From Bacteroidia bacterium (GTDB lineage: Bacteria; Bacteroidota; Bacteroidia; Bacteroidales; Prolixibacteraceae), in the NCBI GenBank assembly GCA_026391295.1, contig JAPLDS010000073.1, positions 1 through 64,000 of the forward strand: DNA of 64,000 nucleotides, written 5' to 3'. Under the pieces are notes generated by a model. The model worked only from the letters and a program-made list of their open reading frames with translations, was not told the DNA's origin and did not search any database. Made by a program: the position numbers and the translations under genes. Of the stretch, positions 34,952-42,961 are shown in pieces (within the stretch, counting starts at the first letter, position 1; the number at the start of each line of letters is the position of its first letter).

Positions 34952-34959
34952 TAAATTTG
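34952..34959 (+). promoter_or_regulatory. Candidate -7 box for the DUF4337-like gene
   Basis: TAAATTTG fits the -7 consensus and lies 30 nt before the ATG at 34989. No -33 element was seen at the expected spacing. Confidence 0.35.
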
Positions 34960-34988
34960 CTCGAAATAAAATTTAATTAGAACACATT

Positions 34989-35531
34989 ATGGCAGAAGAG
35001 AAGAAAGAAAAATGGACCACCTACATGGCCATTTCAACAGTACTTATCGTGGTATGCGCCACATTATCAACCTTTAAAGGTGGCGGTTATAGCACACGTT
35101 CATTAATGAATCAGACGTTGGCGTCAGATCAATGGGCCTTTTTTCAATCTAAGAGCTTGAAAAGTTACATCTTCGAGATGCAAAAAGACAACCTAGAATT
35201 ACAAAATCAGCAAAACGGGAAGCTCCAAGCCTCGGCAGAGATTATGGCTAAATATCAGGAAAAGATTGATATGTATACGAAGAAAATCAAGCAATATGAA
35301 TTAGAAAAAGAAGAGATTACCAAGAAAGCAAGAGCTTATGAAGCTGAGCGAGATATGTGCAAATTACACGGATCTGGGTTTGGCATCGCGGTGATTTTCC
35401 TTCAGATTTCTATCCTTTTATCGTCTATTTCAGCCTTAGCAAAGAAGAAATATGTCTGGTTTATAAGTCTTGGCGTAGGTTTAATTGGCATTTTCTATTT
35501 TGCCGATGGATTTTTTCTCTTCATCAAATAA
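34989..35531 (+). CDS. DUF4337-like membrane protein
   Basis: The 180-residue protein has an N-terminal transmembrane helix (about 11-28), a long charged helical stretch likely to form a coiled coil (about 60-118), and two more hydrophobic helices (about 127-148 and 152-178). The start region with VVCATLSTFKGGGYSTRS and ASDQWAFFQSKSLK is typical of DUF4337. The family has no known function. The gene stands alone between the fucosidase and the cold-shock gene, with its own likely promoter, so context gives little help. Confidence 0.75.
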   Translation: MAEEKKEKWTTYMAISTVLIVVCATLSTFKGGGYSTRSLMNQTLASDQWAFFQSKSLKSYIFEMQKDNLELQNQQNGKLQASAEIMAKYQEKIDMYTKKIKQYELEKEEITKKARAYEAERDMCKLHGSGFGIAVIFLQISILLSSISALAKKKYVWFISLGVGLIGIFYFADGFFLFIK

Positions 35532-35659
35532 TCAATCATTTAATAACTGACAGTTCGGGAGTAGTACCTCAAGACACTATCAGACAAGTCAAAACATTCA
35601 ACGTAAGAACCTAAAAAACAAATAATTAAGACTAAAATATCGACAGATGTGATTAGTAC

Positions 35660-35681
35660 GAGCCTTATAAGATAAAGGCTC
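35660..35681 (+). promoter_or_regulatory. Hairpin between the DUF4337-like gene and the cold-shock gene
   Basis: GAGCCTT (35660-35666) pairs with AAGGCTC (35675-35681) across an AT-rich loop. There is no T-run. It lies about 130 nt after the DUF4337-like stop and upstream of the cold-shock promoter. Confidence 0.35.
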
Positions 35682-35769
35682 ACAGCCGTTAAGTACAAAT
35701 GAAAACCATGACTTTTATCATAAAAACAAAGAAAAGATTTAGTCAAAATGAATAAAAGTGATAAAAAAC

Positions 35770-35799
35770 TTTGAAATTCATCATTTTGAGTTATATTTG
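35770..35799 (+). promoter_or_regulatory. Bacteroidota-type promoter of the cold-shock gene
   Basis: TTTG (35770-35773) is followed after 18 nt by TATATTTG (35792-35799), a full match to the -33/-7 consensus. The start codon lies 22 nt further on, so the leader is very short, unlike the long thermosensor leader of E. coli cspA. Confidence 0.7.
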
Positions 35800-35820
35800 T
35801 CGAGATTAAAAATAAATAAA

Positions 35821-36012
35821 ATGCAATCAGGTAAAGTAAAATTTTTCAATGAATCTAAAGGTTTTGGGTTCATCAAAGACAATGACTCTGAAAAAGAGTA
35901 TTTCGTACATGTAACTGGTCTTATCGACAAAGTTAGAGAGAATGATGATGTTACCTTCGATGTAACCGAAGGCAGAAAAGGATTGAATGCGGTAAATGTA
36001 AAACTAGCATAG
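35821..36012 (+). CDS. Cold-shock domain protein (CspA family)
   Basis: The 63-residue protein is a single cold-shock domain: GKVKFFNESKGFGFIKD holds RNP1 (KGFGFI) and EYFVHVTGL holds RNP2. It binds single-stranded RNA and DNA and probably melts mRNA structure. The ATG at 35821 is chosen over a GTG at 35758, since the latter would start upstream of the promoter and add residues foreign to the family. A strong terminator follows, so it is a one-gene transcript. Confidence 0.92.
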   Translation: MQSGKVKFFNESKGFGFIKDNDSEKEYFVHVTGLIDKVRENDDVTFDVTEGRKGLNAVNVKLA

Positions 36013-36043
36013 TCTTTACAAAACTAAATCAAGCAATTAAAAA

Positions 36044-36078
36044 AGAGAGCCTTACACTAATTGTAAGGCTCTCTTTTT
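36044..36078 (+). terminator. Terminator after the cold-shock gene
   Basis: AGAGAGCCTTAC (36044-36055) pairs with GTAAGGCTCTCT (36063-36074), followed by a T-run. Confidence 0.88.
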
Positions 36079-36109
36079 GCCCTATTCTGAACGATTAAAA
36101 CATTCTATT

Positions 36110-36571
36110 ATGGATTCTAGATTCATTGAAAACATTCGGGTATCTAAAAAGATGTTACTTTTTGAGGCAGCTTCGATTTGGATGTTTGCAGGCATCATGC
36201 TTTTAACCAGAGGGAAAATAATGCTTGAAAGTGCACAAGGGTTCTCCGTGGCGAACATATTTTCGTGTTTGGGGAGTGGAATACTCTTCTATCTCTATCT
36301 ATTTTCAAAAATATCATTTAAACATATCCAAAGAATTAAAAGTCTACCTGGAGGCCGACATTATCCTTATCAGTTTTTTAATTTCAAAAGCTATCTTATG
36401 ATGGCAGGGATGATTACCATGGGAATTACACTTCGCAAGACCTTAATAATCCCACTAGAATACCTATCACTTATTTATTGCACCATGGGGATTCCACTTT
36501 TCTTATCTTCGATTCGTTTTTTTTCTCATTTCATTAGGCTTCAACAAGATCCTATCCAATCAACTAATTGA
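36110..36571 (+). CDS. Hypothetical membrane protein, four helices
   Basis: The 153-residue protein has hydrophobic helices near 13-33, 46-65, 89-107 and 112-135. I do not recognise a family. The ATG at 36110 is preferred because a TTG start at 36077 would lie inside the terminator of the cold-shock gene. The DUF4268 gene follows 8 nt after the stop, so the two are probably co-transcribed. Basic residues between helices (SFKHIQRIKSLPGGRHYP) suggest loops in the cytoplasm. Confidence 0.6.
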   Translation: MDSRFIENIRVSKKMLLFEAASIWMFAGIMLLTRGKIMLESAQGFSVANIFSCLGSGILFYLYLFSKISFKHIQRIKSLPGGRHYPYQFFNFKSYLMMAGMITMGITLRKTLIIPLEYLSLIYCTMGIPLFLSSIRFFSHFIRLQQDPIQSTN

Positions 36572-36579
36572 GCTAACTT

Positions 36580-37062
36580 ATGCTTACCAAGGAGGAGAGA
36601 AAGATCCGAAGCATCCAATTCTGGACACAATTTGATGACTATTGCGAAACACTTCCTGAACTAAAAGGTCGCAAGAAAAAATGGATCCTGCACGACACTA
36701 AAATCAGTCATATTGACCTCAAATTTGACTTGAGCAAAAACTCTGCTATTGTAGCAATTGAAATAAATCATAAATCTGAATTTCGCCGCCTTCAAGCGTT
36801 TGAGCAACTGGAGCGATATCGCTCACTTTTAAACGAAGGATTTTCAACCGATCTAACCTGGGATTTTTGTTACCTAAACGCAAACGATCAGGAAGTATGC
36901 CGCATCTACATTGAAAAACCTGATTTAGATCTTTACAATACAAACGACTGGAAGGATATCCAGCAATTCTTAGCCGCTAATATGCTAATTGCACAAAACA
37001 ACTTCTTAGAGATCCAAGAGAGCTTGCAAGAGGAGCTTAACGCATTACTAAGAGACAGTTAA
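36580..37062 (+). CDS. DUF4268-family protein
   Basis: The 160-residue soluble protein matches DUF4268: RKIRSIQFWTQFDDYC near the N-terminus, KKKWILHDT, and AIVAIEINHKSEFRRLQAFEQL in the middle. In larger proteins this domain is found with nuclease-like parts, and the alpha/beta core suggests a restriction-endonuclease-like relative, but no catalytic set is visible here. It is encoded 8 nt after a small membrane protein gene. Function is unknown. Confidence 0.7.
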   Translation: MLTKEERKIRSIQFWTQFDDYCETLPELKGRKKKWILHDTKISHIDLKFDLSKNSAIVAIEINHKSEFRRLQAFEQLERYRSLLNEGFSTDLTWDFCYLNANDQEVCRIYIEKPDLDLYNTNDWKDIQQFLAANMLIAQNNFLEIQESLQEELNALLRDS

Positions 37063-37146
37063 ACTATTCAAAACTCGGGTATAATTAATTTCTACATTGA
37101 TTTTGAAAAAAAGATTATACCCTATCGCGAAAGATTAAAGAAATGT

Positions 37147-37176
37147 ATTGAACTTAATCAAAATAGTGTATTTTTG
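37147..37176 (+). promoter_or_regulatory. Promoter of the acidic small-protein gene
   Basis: ATTG (37147-37150) is followed after 18 nt by TATTTTTG (37169-37176). The spacing equals that of the cold-shock promoter. The start codon at 37224 is 47 nt downstream. Confidence 0.5.
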
Positions 37177-37223
37177 AATAGACAACAGTTCATTATCTCA
37201 TTTTAAGACTCAAACAAAAAGCC

Positions 37224-37493
37224 ATGCTTCCAAAATTTCTTTTAGCAGACAATTCCCAAGTACTACCTGACAAAATTTTTGTCGTACACAACGAACAGCC
37301 TAGATTTATAGTAGGATGTGATGTAGAGGGATTTACCATAGATCAAGAAATCTATTGGATCGATGAAGAACCAGCTAGCGAAGAGCTAAAAAAAGAACTA
37401 CTTGAGATGGCTGAAGAGTTTATGGATCTTGAGTTAGAGTACGAGGAAGAGTTATATTTACTTGAAAACGAAGAAGATCAAGACGATAAATAA
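37224..37493 (+). CDS. Small acidic protein of unknown function
   Basis: The 89-residue protein has an N-terminal beta-rich half (LPKFLLADNSQVLPDKIFVV, PRFIVGCDVEG) and a very acidic helical C-terminal half (about 50-89, mostly Glu, Asp and Leu). I do not recognise a named family, though short proteins of this look occur in Bacteroidota. A good promoter lies upstream, and the PspC-domain gene follows after 21 nt, so the two form a likely operon. The acidic tail could mediate protein contacts or bind metal; this is a guess. Confidence 0.6.
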   Translation: MLPKFLLADNSQVLPDKIFVVHNEQPRFIVGCDVEGFTIDQEIYWIDEEPASEELKKELLEMAEEFMDLELEYEEELYLLENEEDQDDK

Positions 37494-37514
37494 GTTATCC
37501 TAAATTTTCACCTC

Positions 37515-37721
37515 ATGGAAATTCAAGCTCCAAAACGATTAACTAGAACGCGTGATGAAAAACTTTTAGCAGGCGTCTGTGGGGGTTTAGCAAAATACCT
37601 CGAGGCAGATCCAACTATTATAAGATTACTCTATGTCTTAGCTACACTTTTTACCGCGGTATTCCCTGGAGCCTTAATCTATTTGATCATGTGGATCATA
37701 GTTCCGAAAGAGAAAAACTAA
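37515..37721 (+). CDS. PspC-domain small membrane protein
   Basis: The 68-residue protein is a single PspC domain: RTRDEKLLAGVCGGLAKYLE, PTIIRLLYVLATLF and a C-terminal membrane helix ending in IMWIIVPKEKN. In E. coli PspC is part of the envelope phage-shock response; stand-alone PspC domains in Bacteroidota are common and less well understood. It is encoded 21 nt after the acidic small-protein gene, so the pair may act in envelope stress. Confidence 0.88.
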   Translation: MEIQAPKRLTRTRDEKLLAGVCGGLAKYLEADPTIIRLLYVLATLFTAVFPGALIYLIMWIIVPKEKN

Positions 37722-37823
37722 ATTGGTCTCTTTCAAAATCTAACTAACTAATCCGGTGCTTTGAATTAGTTCAAAGCTACAAAAGCTACTAAAACTAAAC
37801 CAATCTCAACCAAGATCAACTTC

Positions 37824-38744
37824 ATGAAAAGAAGAACTTTCATTCAGAATTCTGCTGCCCTAACGGCTTTTGCAGGAATTTCAAACACGGCTTTTGGCGC
37901 AGGTCAAACCGATGCTAAGCCATCAAATGCAGCAAAATTCAAACTTAAATATGCTCCTGGCTTCGGAAGTTTCCCTGAACTTGCAGGAAAAGATCCTGTT
38001 GAAGTTATCAAATGGTGTTCAGGCCAAGGTTTTAGGGCGATGTTTGACTTAGGACTACCGAAATATGCAATCGACAAGTCAGAGAAGGTAATGGCCGAAT
38101 TAGCCCGTCAAAATATGGATATGGGCCCATTCCTTATCTACGCTGATTTCAGCAAGGAGTCGATGGTCTTAAGAGATCCAGAGACTCGTGAGATGCTAAG
38201 AAACAAAGTACTCGATGGCGTGGAAGTATTTAAGCGCACAGGGGTAAAATGGGGTCTAATGGTGCCAGGCCGATACAATGAGCATATGGCTTGGGAATAC
38301 CAAACCGCCAACGTTATTGATAACATGCGTGAGCTTAGTGAAATCGCTGAAAAAGCAGGATTAACGATCGTTCTTGAACCTTTAAATAAACAGGATCATC
38401 CTGGACTTTTCTTAACTGGCATGCCGCAAACGTATGCAATTTGTAGAGCCGTCAATAGTCCAGCGTGCAAGATCAACGATGATTTATACCACCAACAGAT
38501 TACGGAAGGAAATATCATCACAAACATGGAAAAATCGTGGTCGGAGATTGCTGCTTTTCATCTTGGAGACAATCCTGGTCGTAAAGAGCCAGGTACAGGA
38601 GAGATGAACTACCGTAACATCTTTAAGTTTATCCACAACAAAGGTTACGATGGTGTGTTATGTATGGAGCATGGTCGAAGCATCACTGGCAAAGAAGGCG
38701 AACTCGCGCTCCTAGAAGCATACCGAATCGCTGATAATTTTTAA
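37824..38744 (+). CDS. Tat-exported hydroxypyruvate-isomerase-like TIM-barrel protein
   Basis: The 306-residue protein starts with a Tat signal (KRRTFIQNSAAL) and a cleavage site near 26. The rest is an AP-endonuclease-2-type TIM barrel like Hyi. Conserved metal-site segments are VLEPLNKQDHPG, CKINDDLYHQ, FHLGDNPGRKEPGTGEMNY and CMEHG, giving the expected Glu/Asp/His/Glu set. It would isomerise a keto-sugar or hydroxypyruvate-like compound in the periplasm. The GH29 gene starts 30 nt downstream on the same strand, suggesting a role in sugar use. Confidence 0.87.
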   Translation: MKRRTFIQNSAALTAFAGISNTAFGAGQTDAKPSNAAKFKLKYAPGFGSFPELAGKDPVEVIKWCSGQGFRAMFDLGLPKYAIDKSEKVMAELARQNMDMGPFLIYADFSKESMVLRDPETREMLRNKVLDGVEVFKRTGVKWGLMVPGRYNEHMAWEYQTANVIDNMRELSEIAEKAGLTIVLEPLNKQDHPGLFLTGMPQTYAICRAVNSPACKINDDLYHQQITEGNIITNMEKSWSEIAAFHLGDNPGRKEPGTGEMNYRNIFKFIHNKGYDGVLCMEHGRSITGKEGELALLEAYRIADNF

Positions 38745-38774
38745 TTTTTTACAATAATACCTAACAAAAATCAG

Positions 38775-39971
38775 ATGAAAAACAGAATTTTCCTAGCATT
38801 ACTAATCGTCTTTTCAACTTGTATCACGAGTAAAGGACAAAAAGATTACAAACCAACTCCAGAAAACCTCGCTTCACGTCAATGGTTTCAAGACTCCAAG
38901 TTTGGACTTTTCATTCACTGGGGGGTCTATTCAACCTTAGCCAGTGGTGAATGGGTGATGAATCAGCAAAAGATAGATAAAGCAACTTACGAACAGCTAC
39001 CAGCATTCTTTAATCCAACTGGATTTAATGCGGCCGAATGGGTGAAAATGGTTAAAGATGCTGGAATGAAATACATCACTATTACCAGCAAGCATCATGA
39101 TGGATTTGCCATGTGGGCAACCAAGCAAACCACATGGAATATCGTCGATAGAACACCTTACGGTAAAGATATACTCCGTGAGCTGGCCTTTGAGTGCCAC
39201 AAACAAGGAGTCAAACTATTCTTTTATCATTCGCATTTAGATTGGTACCAAGAGAATTACTATCCACGAGGAGGCACTGGAGGTAGCTCAAAGCGTCCAA
39301 ACAGTGGAGATTGGTATAAATATTTAGATTTCATGGATGCCCAGCTAACCGAGCTATTAACCAATTATGGTGAGATTGCCGGAATTTGGTTCGATGGATG
39401 GTGGGATAAAAAAGATGCAGAGTTTGAAAAAGACTTGCCAGGAAAGAATACGACTGGCTTTAGTGAAGAGTCAACAGTAGGTGCTCTGCCACTTGAGACC
39501 TGCGAAACTATGAATGGTGCATGGGGCTTTAATATCCATGATAAGAATTTCAAATCAACCACACAACTTATCCAATACTTGGTAAAAGCAGCTGGATTAA
39601 ACGCCAACTTCTTACTCAACGTTGGTCCAATGCCAAATGGTAAAATCCAGCCTGAATTTATCAAAACTCTTGGCGAGATGGGCATATGGATGAAAAAATA
39701 TGGTGAAACAGTATACGGAACACGAGGAGGCCCTATCGATGCGCATCCTTGGGGCGTTACTACTGCCAAAGGAAATAAAATTTACGTCCACTTAATGGGT
39801 GAATCAGACGAGAATATCCTACTGAATGACTTCGGAAAGAAGATCAAGAAAGCTTACCTCTTCGATGATCAATCTAAAGTTATTTTCAAACAAAACGAAT
39901 TTGGAATTACCATCAAAGTTCCTAGCGATAAACGGAAACCAATTGACACAATAGTTGTTATTGAAATCTAA
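38775..39971 (+). CDS. GH29 alpha-L-fucosidase, apparently with an internal deletion
   Basis: The 398-residue protein has a signal peptide (about 1-21), WFQDSKFGLFIHWG, TSKHHDGFAMW and GIWFDGWWD with the nucleophile Asp, followed later by LPLETCETMNGAWG and ANFLLNVGPMPNG. In relatives the WWD nucleophile segment is separated from the FEKDLPG element by about 35-40 residues, with a strand ending in an Asn-Asn-His-His type motif. Here WWDKKDAEFEKDLPG runs straight on. The frame is intact, so this looks like an in-frame deletion of a barrel strand and helix. Activity is therefore doubtful. It lies behind the Hyi-like gene. Confidence 0.85.
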   Translation: MKNRIFLALLIVFSTCITSKGQKDYKPTPENLASRQWFQDSKFGLFIHWGVYSTLASGEWVMNQQKIDKATYEQLPAFFNPTGFNAAEWVKMVKDAGMKYITITSKHHDGFAMWATKQTTWNIVDRTPYGKDILRELAFECHKQGVKLFFYHSHLDWYQENYYPRGGTGGSSKRPNSGDWYKYLDFMDAQLTELLTNYGEIAGIWFDGWWDKKDAEFEKDLPGKNTTGFSEESTVGALPLETCETMNGAWGFNIHDKNFKSTTQLIQYLVKAAGLNANFLLNVGPMPNGKIQPEFIKTLGEMGIWMKKYGETVYGTRGGPIDAHPWGVTTAKGNKIYVHLMGESDENILLNDFGKKIKKAYLFDDQSKVIFKQNEFGITIKVPSDKRKPIDTIVVIEI

Positions 39972-39994
39972 TTTAACTTGCTAGTTAAAAACAG

Positions 39995-40031
39995 AAGGGT
40001 GGATTCAATTTGATTGAGTCCACCCTTTTTT
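39995..40031. terminator. Bidirectional terminator between convergent genes
   Basis: AAGGGTGGA (39995-40003) pairs with TCCACCCTT (40019-40027), extended by inner pairs, with a T-run on the + strand. The 3' end overlaps the stop region of the thioredoxin-like gene. Confidence 0.8.
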
Positions 40032-40482
40032 ATTTTACTTTAAGTTGCTCCTGAATTATTTTTTCAAACTGATCTTTAGTCTCTTCGACAGACTTACCAA
40101 CACCACTAGTCATAATTGGATTTCCCTGCTGTGGAACCCATAAAAAAGCAGGAATACCACTGATGCCAAAAACAGTTGAAAGTTCGCGTTCTTGATCGGT
40201 ATTCACTTTATAAATCAATAGCTTACCCTTGTATTTAAGAGCGAGCTCTTCTAAGATGGGAGACGCTGTTTTGCAAGGACCACACCAATCGGCATAAAAA
40301 TCAATTACACAAGGTAACTTACCTGCAAATTTCCACTCCTTAGGATTCTTCTCATAATCCATTACCATGGCCTTAAATTGAGCTTTATCAATTTTCAATA
40401 CCTCCCCATCTTTTGCCTGAACATCAACTGAAATCAGGAGAAATAACATAAAGAAAAAAGAAAGAATACGCTTAGAGTTCAT
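40030..40482 (-). CDS. Secreted thioredoxin-like protein
   Basis: The product (150 residues from the ATG at 40480-40482; an upstream ATG adds 8) has a signal peptide ending near VQAK and a thioredoxin fold with WCGPCK. The cis-Pro is in GISGIPAFLW. It likely works as a periplasmic disulfide reductant or isomerase, perhaps for c-type cytochrome maturation, as this genome makes many; that link is inference. The shorter start is preferred because it gives a normal signal peptide (basic NSKR then hydrophobic core). It converges with the fucosidase gene. Confidence 0.88.
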   Translation of the reverse strand: MNSKRILSFFFMLFLLISVDVQAKDGEVLKIDKAQFKAMVMDYEKNPKEWKFAGKLPCVIDFYADWCGPCKTASPILEELALKYKGKLLIYKVNTDQERELSTVFGISGIPAFLWVPQQGNPIMTSGVGKSVEETKDQFEKIIQEQLKVK

Positions 40483-40663
40483 ACGATTAATAGATTTAAT
40501 GATCATGCAGTCTAAAAATTACAAGATCCATGTGATATATTATTAAAATAGGTAATTTCAACCTGAAAATTCGATGGCTAAATTAAGGATTCTAAATTAG
40601 ATTTAATTTAGTGCTTCAATCTATTTTACTTTATCTTGAAACATTGCTAAAAACCGATTAAAA

Positions 40664-41758
40664 ATGTCGAAACGGAAACTTAAGAAGATTGACCTTCATA
40701 AATTTGTATCGAAGACAGCCCAGAAAGGGAGTATTCCTGGAACTATTGAATATATAGGTAAAAAGAGGGAAGAAAACGTCACTATTGAGGTTATAGAATA
40801 TGATGAGTCAACTTTCACCAAGGTTACCAAGGTAAAAGCAGTCTCTGAATTGCCGGGTTTTCTAGAGCAACCAGGTATCAAATGGATCCAGGTAACTGGA
40901 GTGTACAACTCTGAAATCCTGCGAGAGATCGGACAACAATTCAACATCATATCGCTTGACTTAGAAGATATTGCAAACACAACACAGCGACCAAGAATAG
41001 AAGAACGTGATGATTATATTTTGTTGGTATTCAAAATACTTCAGCTGAATCCCGAAAATCAAGAGGTAACAATCGAACAGGTTAGTTTAGTTTTAGGAGC
41101 CAACTTTGTCATCTCTTTTCATGAAACGACACCGAACGATTTTGAGACCTTAAAGAGCAGAATTCTATCCAGCAAAGGGCGAATTCGAAAGATGAAAAGC
41201 GATTATCTAGCTTTCGCCATCATCGATATCATCATCGACCACTACTTCACACTTATTGAAGGGATAGGCGACAATATCGAAGAGATTGAAGAGCAGCTGA
41301 TCACCGCACCAGGGCAAGAGATTCAAGAAGCCATCTACAAAACTAAAAGGCGTTTAGGCTATGTCAAAAAAACCATCTGGCCTGCTCGCGAAGTTCTAAA
41401 TCAGGTCTACAACTCCGATCATCAGCTGCTCAACGAAGAGACAAGGATGTATTTTAGAAACAACTACGATCACACCATTCAAATTATTGAAACACTAGAG
41501 AGCCTTAGAGACCTTACCTCTGGGATGATGGACCTTTATCTCTCCACGGTAAGCTACAAGATGAATGAGATCATGAAAGTCCTAACGATATTTTCTGCCA
41601 TATTTATTCCTCTTACATTCTTTGCCGGTGTTTATGGCATGAACTTCAAATACTTACCAGAACTCGAGATGCGCTATGGGTACTTTATTTTCTGGGCCAT
41701 CATGATCATAATCACTGCATTTATGCTGCTATTTTTCAGACGAAAAAAATGGCTTTAG
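40664..41758 (+). CDS. corA: CorA-type magnesium/cobalt transporter
   Basis: The 364-residue protein has a large N-terminal cytoplasmic alpha/beta domain, a long helix (about 200-300) and two C-terminal transmembrane helices (about 303-324 and 338-358). The GMNF signature in FAGVYGMNFKYLPE sits after the first helix. CorA forms a pentamer and mediates Mg2+ influx. The gene is single, with an A/T-rich leader, and no M-box-like riboswitch is evident. Length and motif order match full-length members. Confidence 0.94.
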   Translation: MSKRKLKKIDLHKFVSKTAQKGSIPGTIEYIGKKREENVTIEVIEYDESTFTKVTKVKAVSELPGFLEQPGIKWIQVTGVYNSEILREIGQQFNIISLDLEDIANTTQRPRIEERDDYILLVFKILQLNPENQEVTIEQVSLVLGANFVISFHETTPNDFETLKSRILSSKGRIRKMKSDYLAFAIIDIIIDHYFTLIEGIGDNIEEIEEQLITAPGQEIQEAIYKTKRRLGYVKKTIWPAREVLNQVYNSDHQLLNEETRMYFRNNYDHTIQIIETLESLRDLTSGMMDLYLSTVSYKMNEIMKVLTIFSAIFIPLTFFAGVYGMNFKYLPELEMRYGYFIFWAIMIIITAFMLLFFRRKKWL

Positions 41759-41821
41759 ACGATAACAGACAGATCAATAAAAACAAACCACTATCTTTAA
41801 GCATTCAAAAACATACAAAAC

Positions 41822-42880
41822 ATGAGTCAACCAATCGTAACTGCAATTGCATCATTTGGAATGTCTGGTACCGTTTTTCAAGGACCCTCGTTAAAGATTT
41901 TTCCAGAGAAATACAAAATACATAAGATCTTAGAACGGACTAAAAACAGCTCCAGTCAGCGTTATCCTGAAGCAACCATCGTCCGCTCGTACGATGAGAT
42001 ACTGAACGATCCTACTGTCGAACTCGTTCTTGTCAATACTCCAGATTTCTTGCATTTTGAGATGGCAAAGCAAGCTATTGAAGCGGGAAAACATGTGGTG
42101 GTAGAGAAGCCATTCACCAAAACAAGTGAAGAAGCTAGAGAGCTAATCGCCTTAGCGAAGAAAAAAGGGGTTCTCCTTACAGTTTATCAAAGCAAACGAT
42201 TAGACAATGGCTTCTTGACCTTACAAAAGATTCTTGAAGATAAAATGCTCGGTCGAGTGGTAGAATACGAAGCGCATTACGATCGGTATAGGAACTACAT
42301 CCAAGAAGGCTCCTGGAAAGAGGACGGCGATGAGCGTACCGGCGTGTTATTTAATTTAGGATCTCATATTGTCGATCAAACTTTAGTATTATTTGGTATT
42401 CCCAAAGGAGTAACGGCTCACCTCAACGTCTTACGCACCGGAGGTCGAACAACAGATAATTTTGATATTCGGTTGCATTACGATAAGTTCAGTGCCATCC
42501 TTCGCTGCTCCTATTTAGTACGCGAAATGGGACCACAGTATATCGTCCATGGTACAGAAGGGTCATTTGTCAAGATGGCTACTGATCCACAAGAAGAGAT
42601 GTTAAAATTGCATCACCTTCCCAATGAGCCTCAATGGGGTGAAGATAAACCTGAAGACTGGGGAACACTTAATACAACGGTCAATGGTCTTCATTTCCAT
42701 GGAAAGATTGAGACGATACCAGGTGACTTAGCCGGTTTTTATGCGAAACTGCATGGAACGATCCGGGAAGGAAAAGAGCTCTTTGTAAAGCCCGAAGAGG
42801 CCTTAACTGTGATCAGAATACTCGAGGCTTGCTTAGAGAGCAATCGCCTGAAACAGACGGTTCCATTTGCAGCTGAATAA
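41822..42880 (+). CDS. Cytosolic Gfo/Idh/MocA-family oxidoreductase
   Basis: The 352-residue protein has no signal peptide. A Rossmann NAD(P)-binding N-terminus (VTAIASFGMSGTVFQGPS) is followed by VLVNTPDFLHFEMAKQAIEAG and VVEKPFTKTSEEA, then a C-terminal alpha/beta domain (GSHIVDQTLVLFG with the usual His). These enzymes oxidise or reduce sugars and inositols; substrate is unknown. The GMSG element replaces the usual GxGxxG, as in the YdgJ/YvaA-like group. A terminator follows, so it is probably a single-gene unit. Confidence 0.88.
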   Translation: MSQPIVTAIASFGMSGTVFQGPSLKIFPEKYKIHKILERTKNSSSQRYPEATIVRSYDEILNDPTVELVLVNTPDFLHFEMAKQAIEAGKHVVVEKPFTKTSEEARELIALAKKKGVLLTVYQSKRLDNGFLTLQKILEDKMLGRVVEYEAHYDRYRNYIQEGSWKEDGDERTGVLFNLGSHIVDQTLVLFGIPKGVTAHLNVLRTGGRTTDNFDIRLHYDKFSAILRCSYLVREMGPQYIVHGTEGSFVKMATDPQEEMLKLHHLPNEPQWGEDKPEDWGTLNTTVNGLHFHGKIETIPGDLAGFYAKLHGTIREGKELFVKPEEALTVIRILEACLESNRLKQTVPFAAE

Positions 42881-42903
42881 GATTTCAGTATGATAAAGGC
42901 TAT

Positions 42904-42938
42904 AAAAAAATCCGGAAAGAATTTTCCGGATTTTTTTA
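42904..42938. terminator. Bidirectional terminator
   Basis: The A-rich stem AAAATCCGGAAA pairs with TTTTCCGGATTTT, with T-runs on both strands. It separates the convergent Gfo/Idh/MocA and ettA genes. Confidence 0.85.
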
Positions 42939-42961
42939 TAGTTGAATAAGGTTGTAATGAC

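Noticed and set aside
35758-35820. GTG-started extension of the cold-shock gene
   Set aside because: It would begin upstream of and include the promoter; the family starts at the ATG at 35821.
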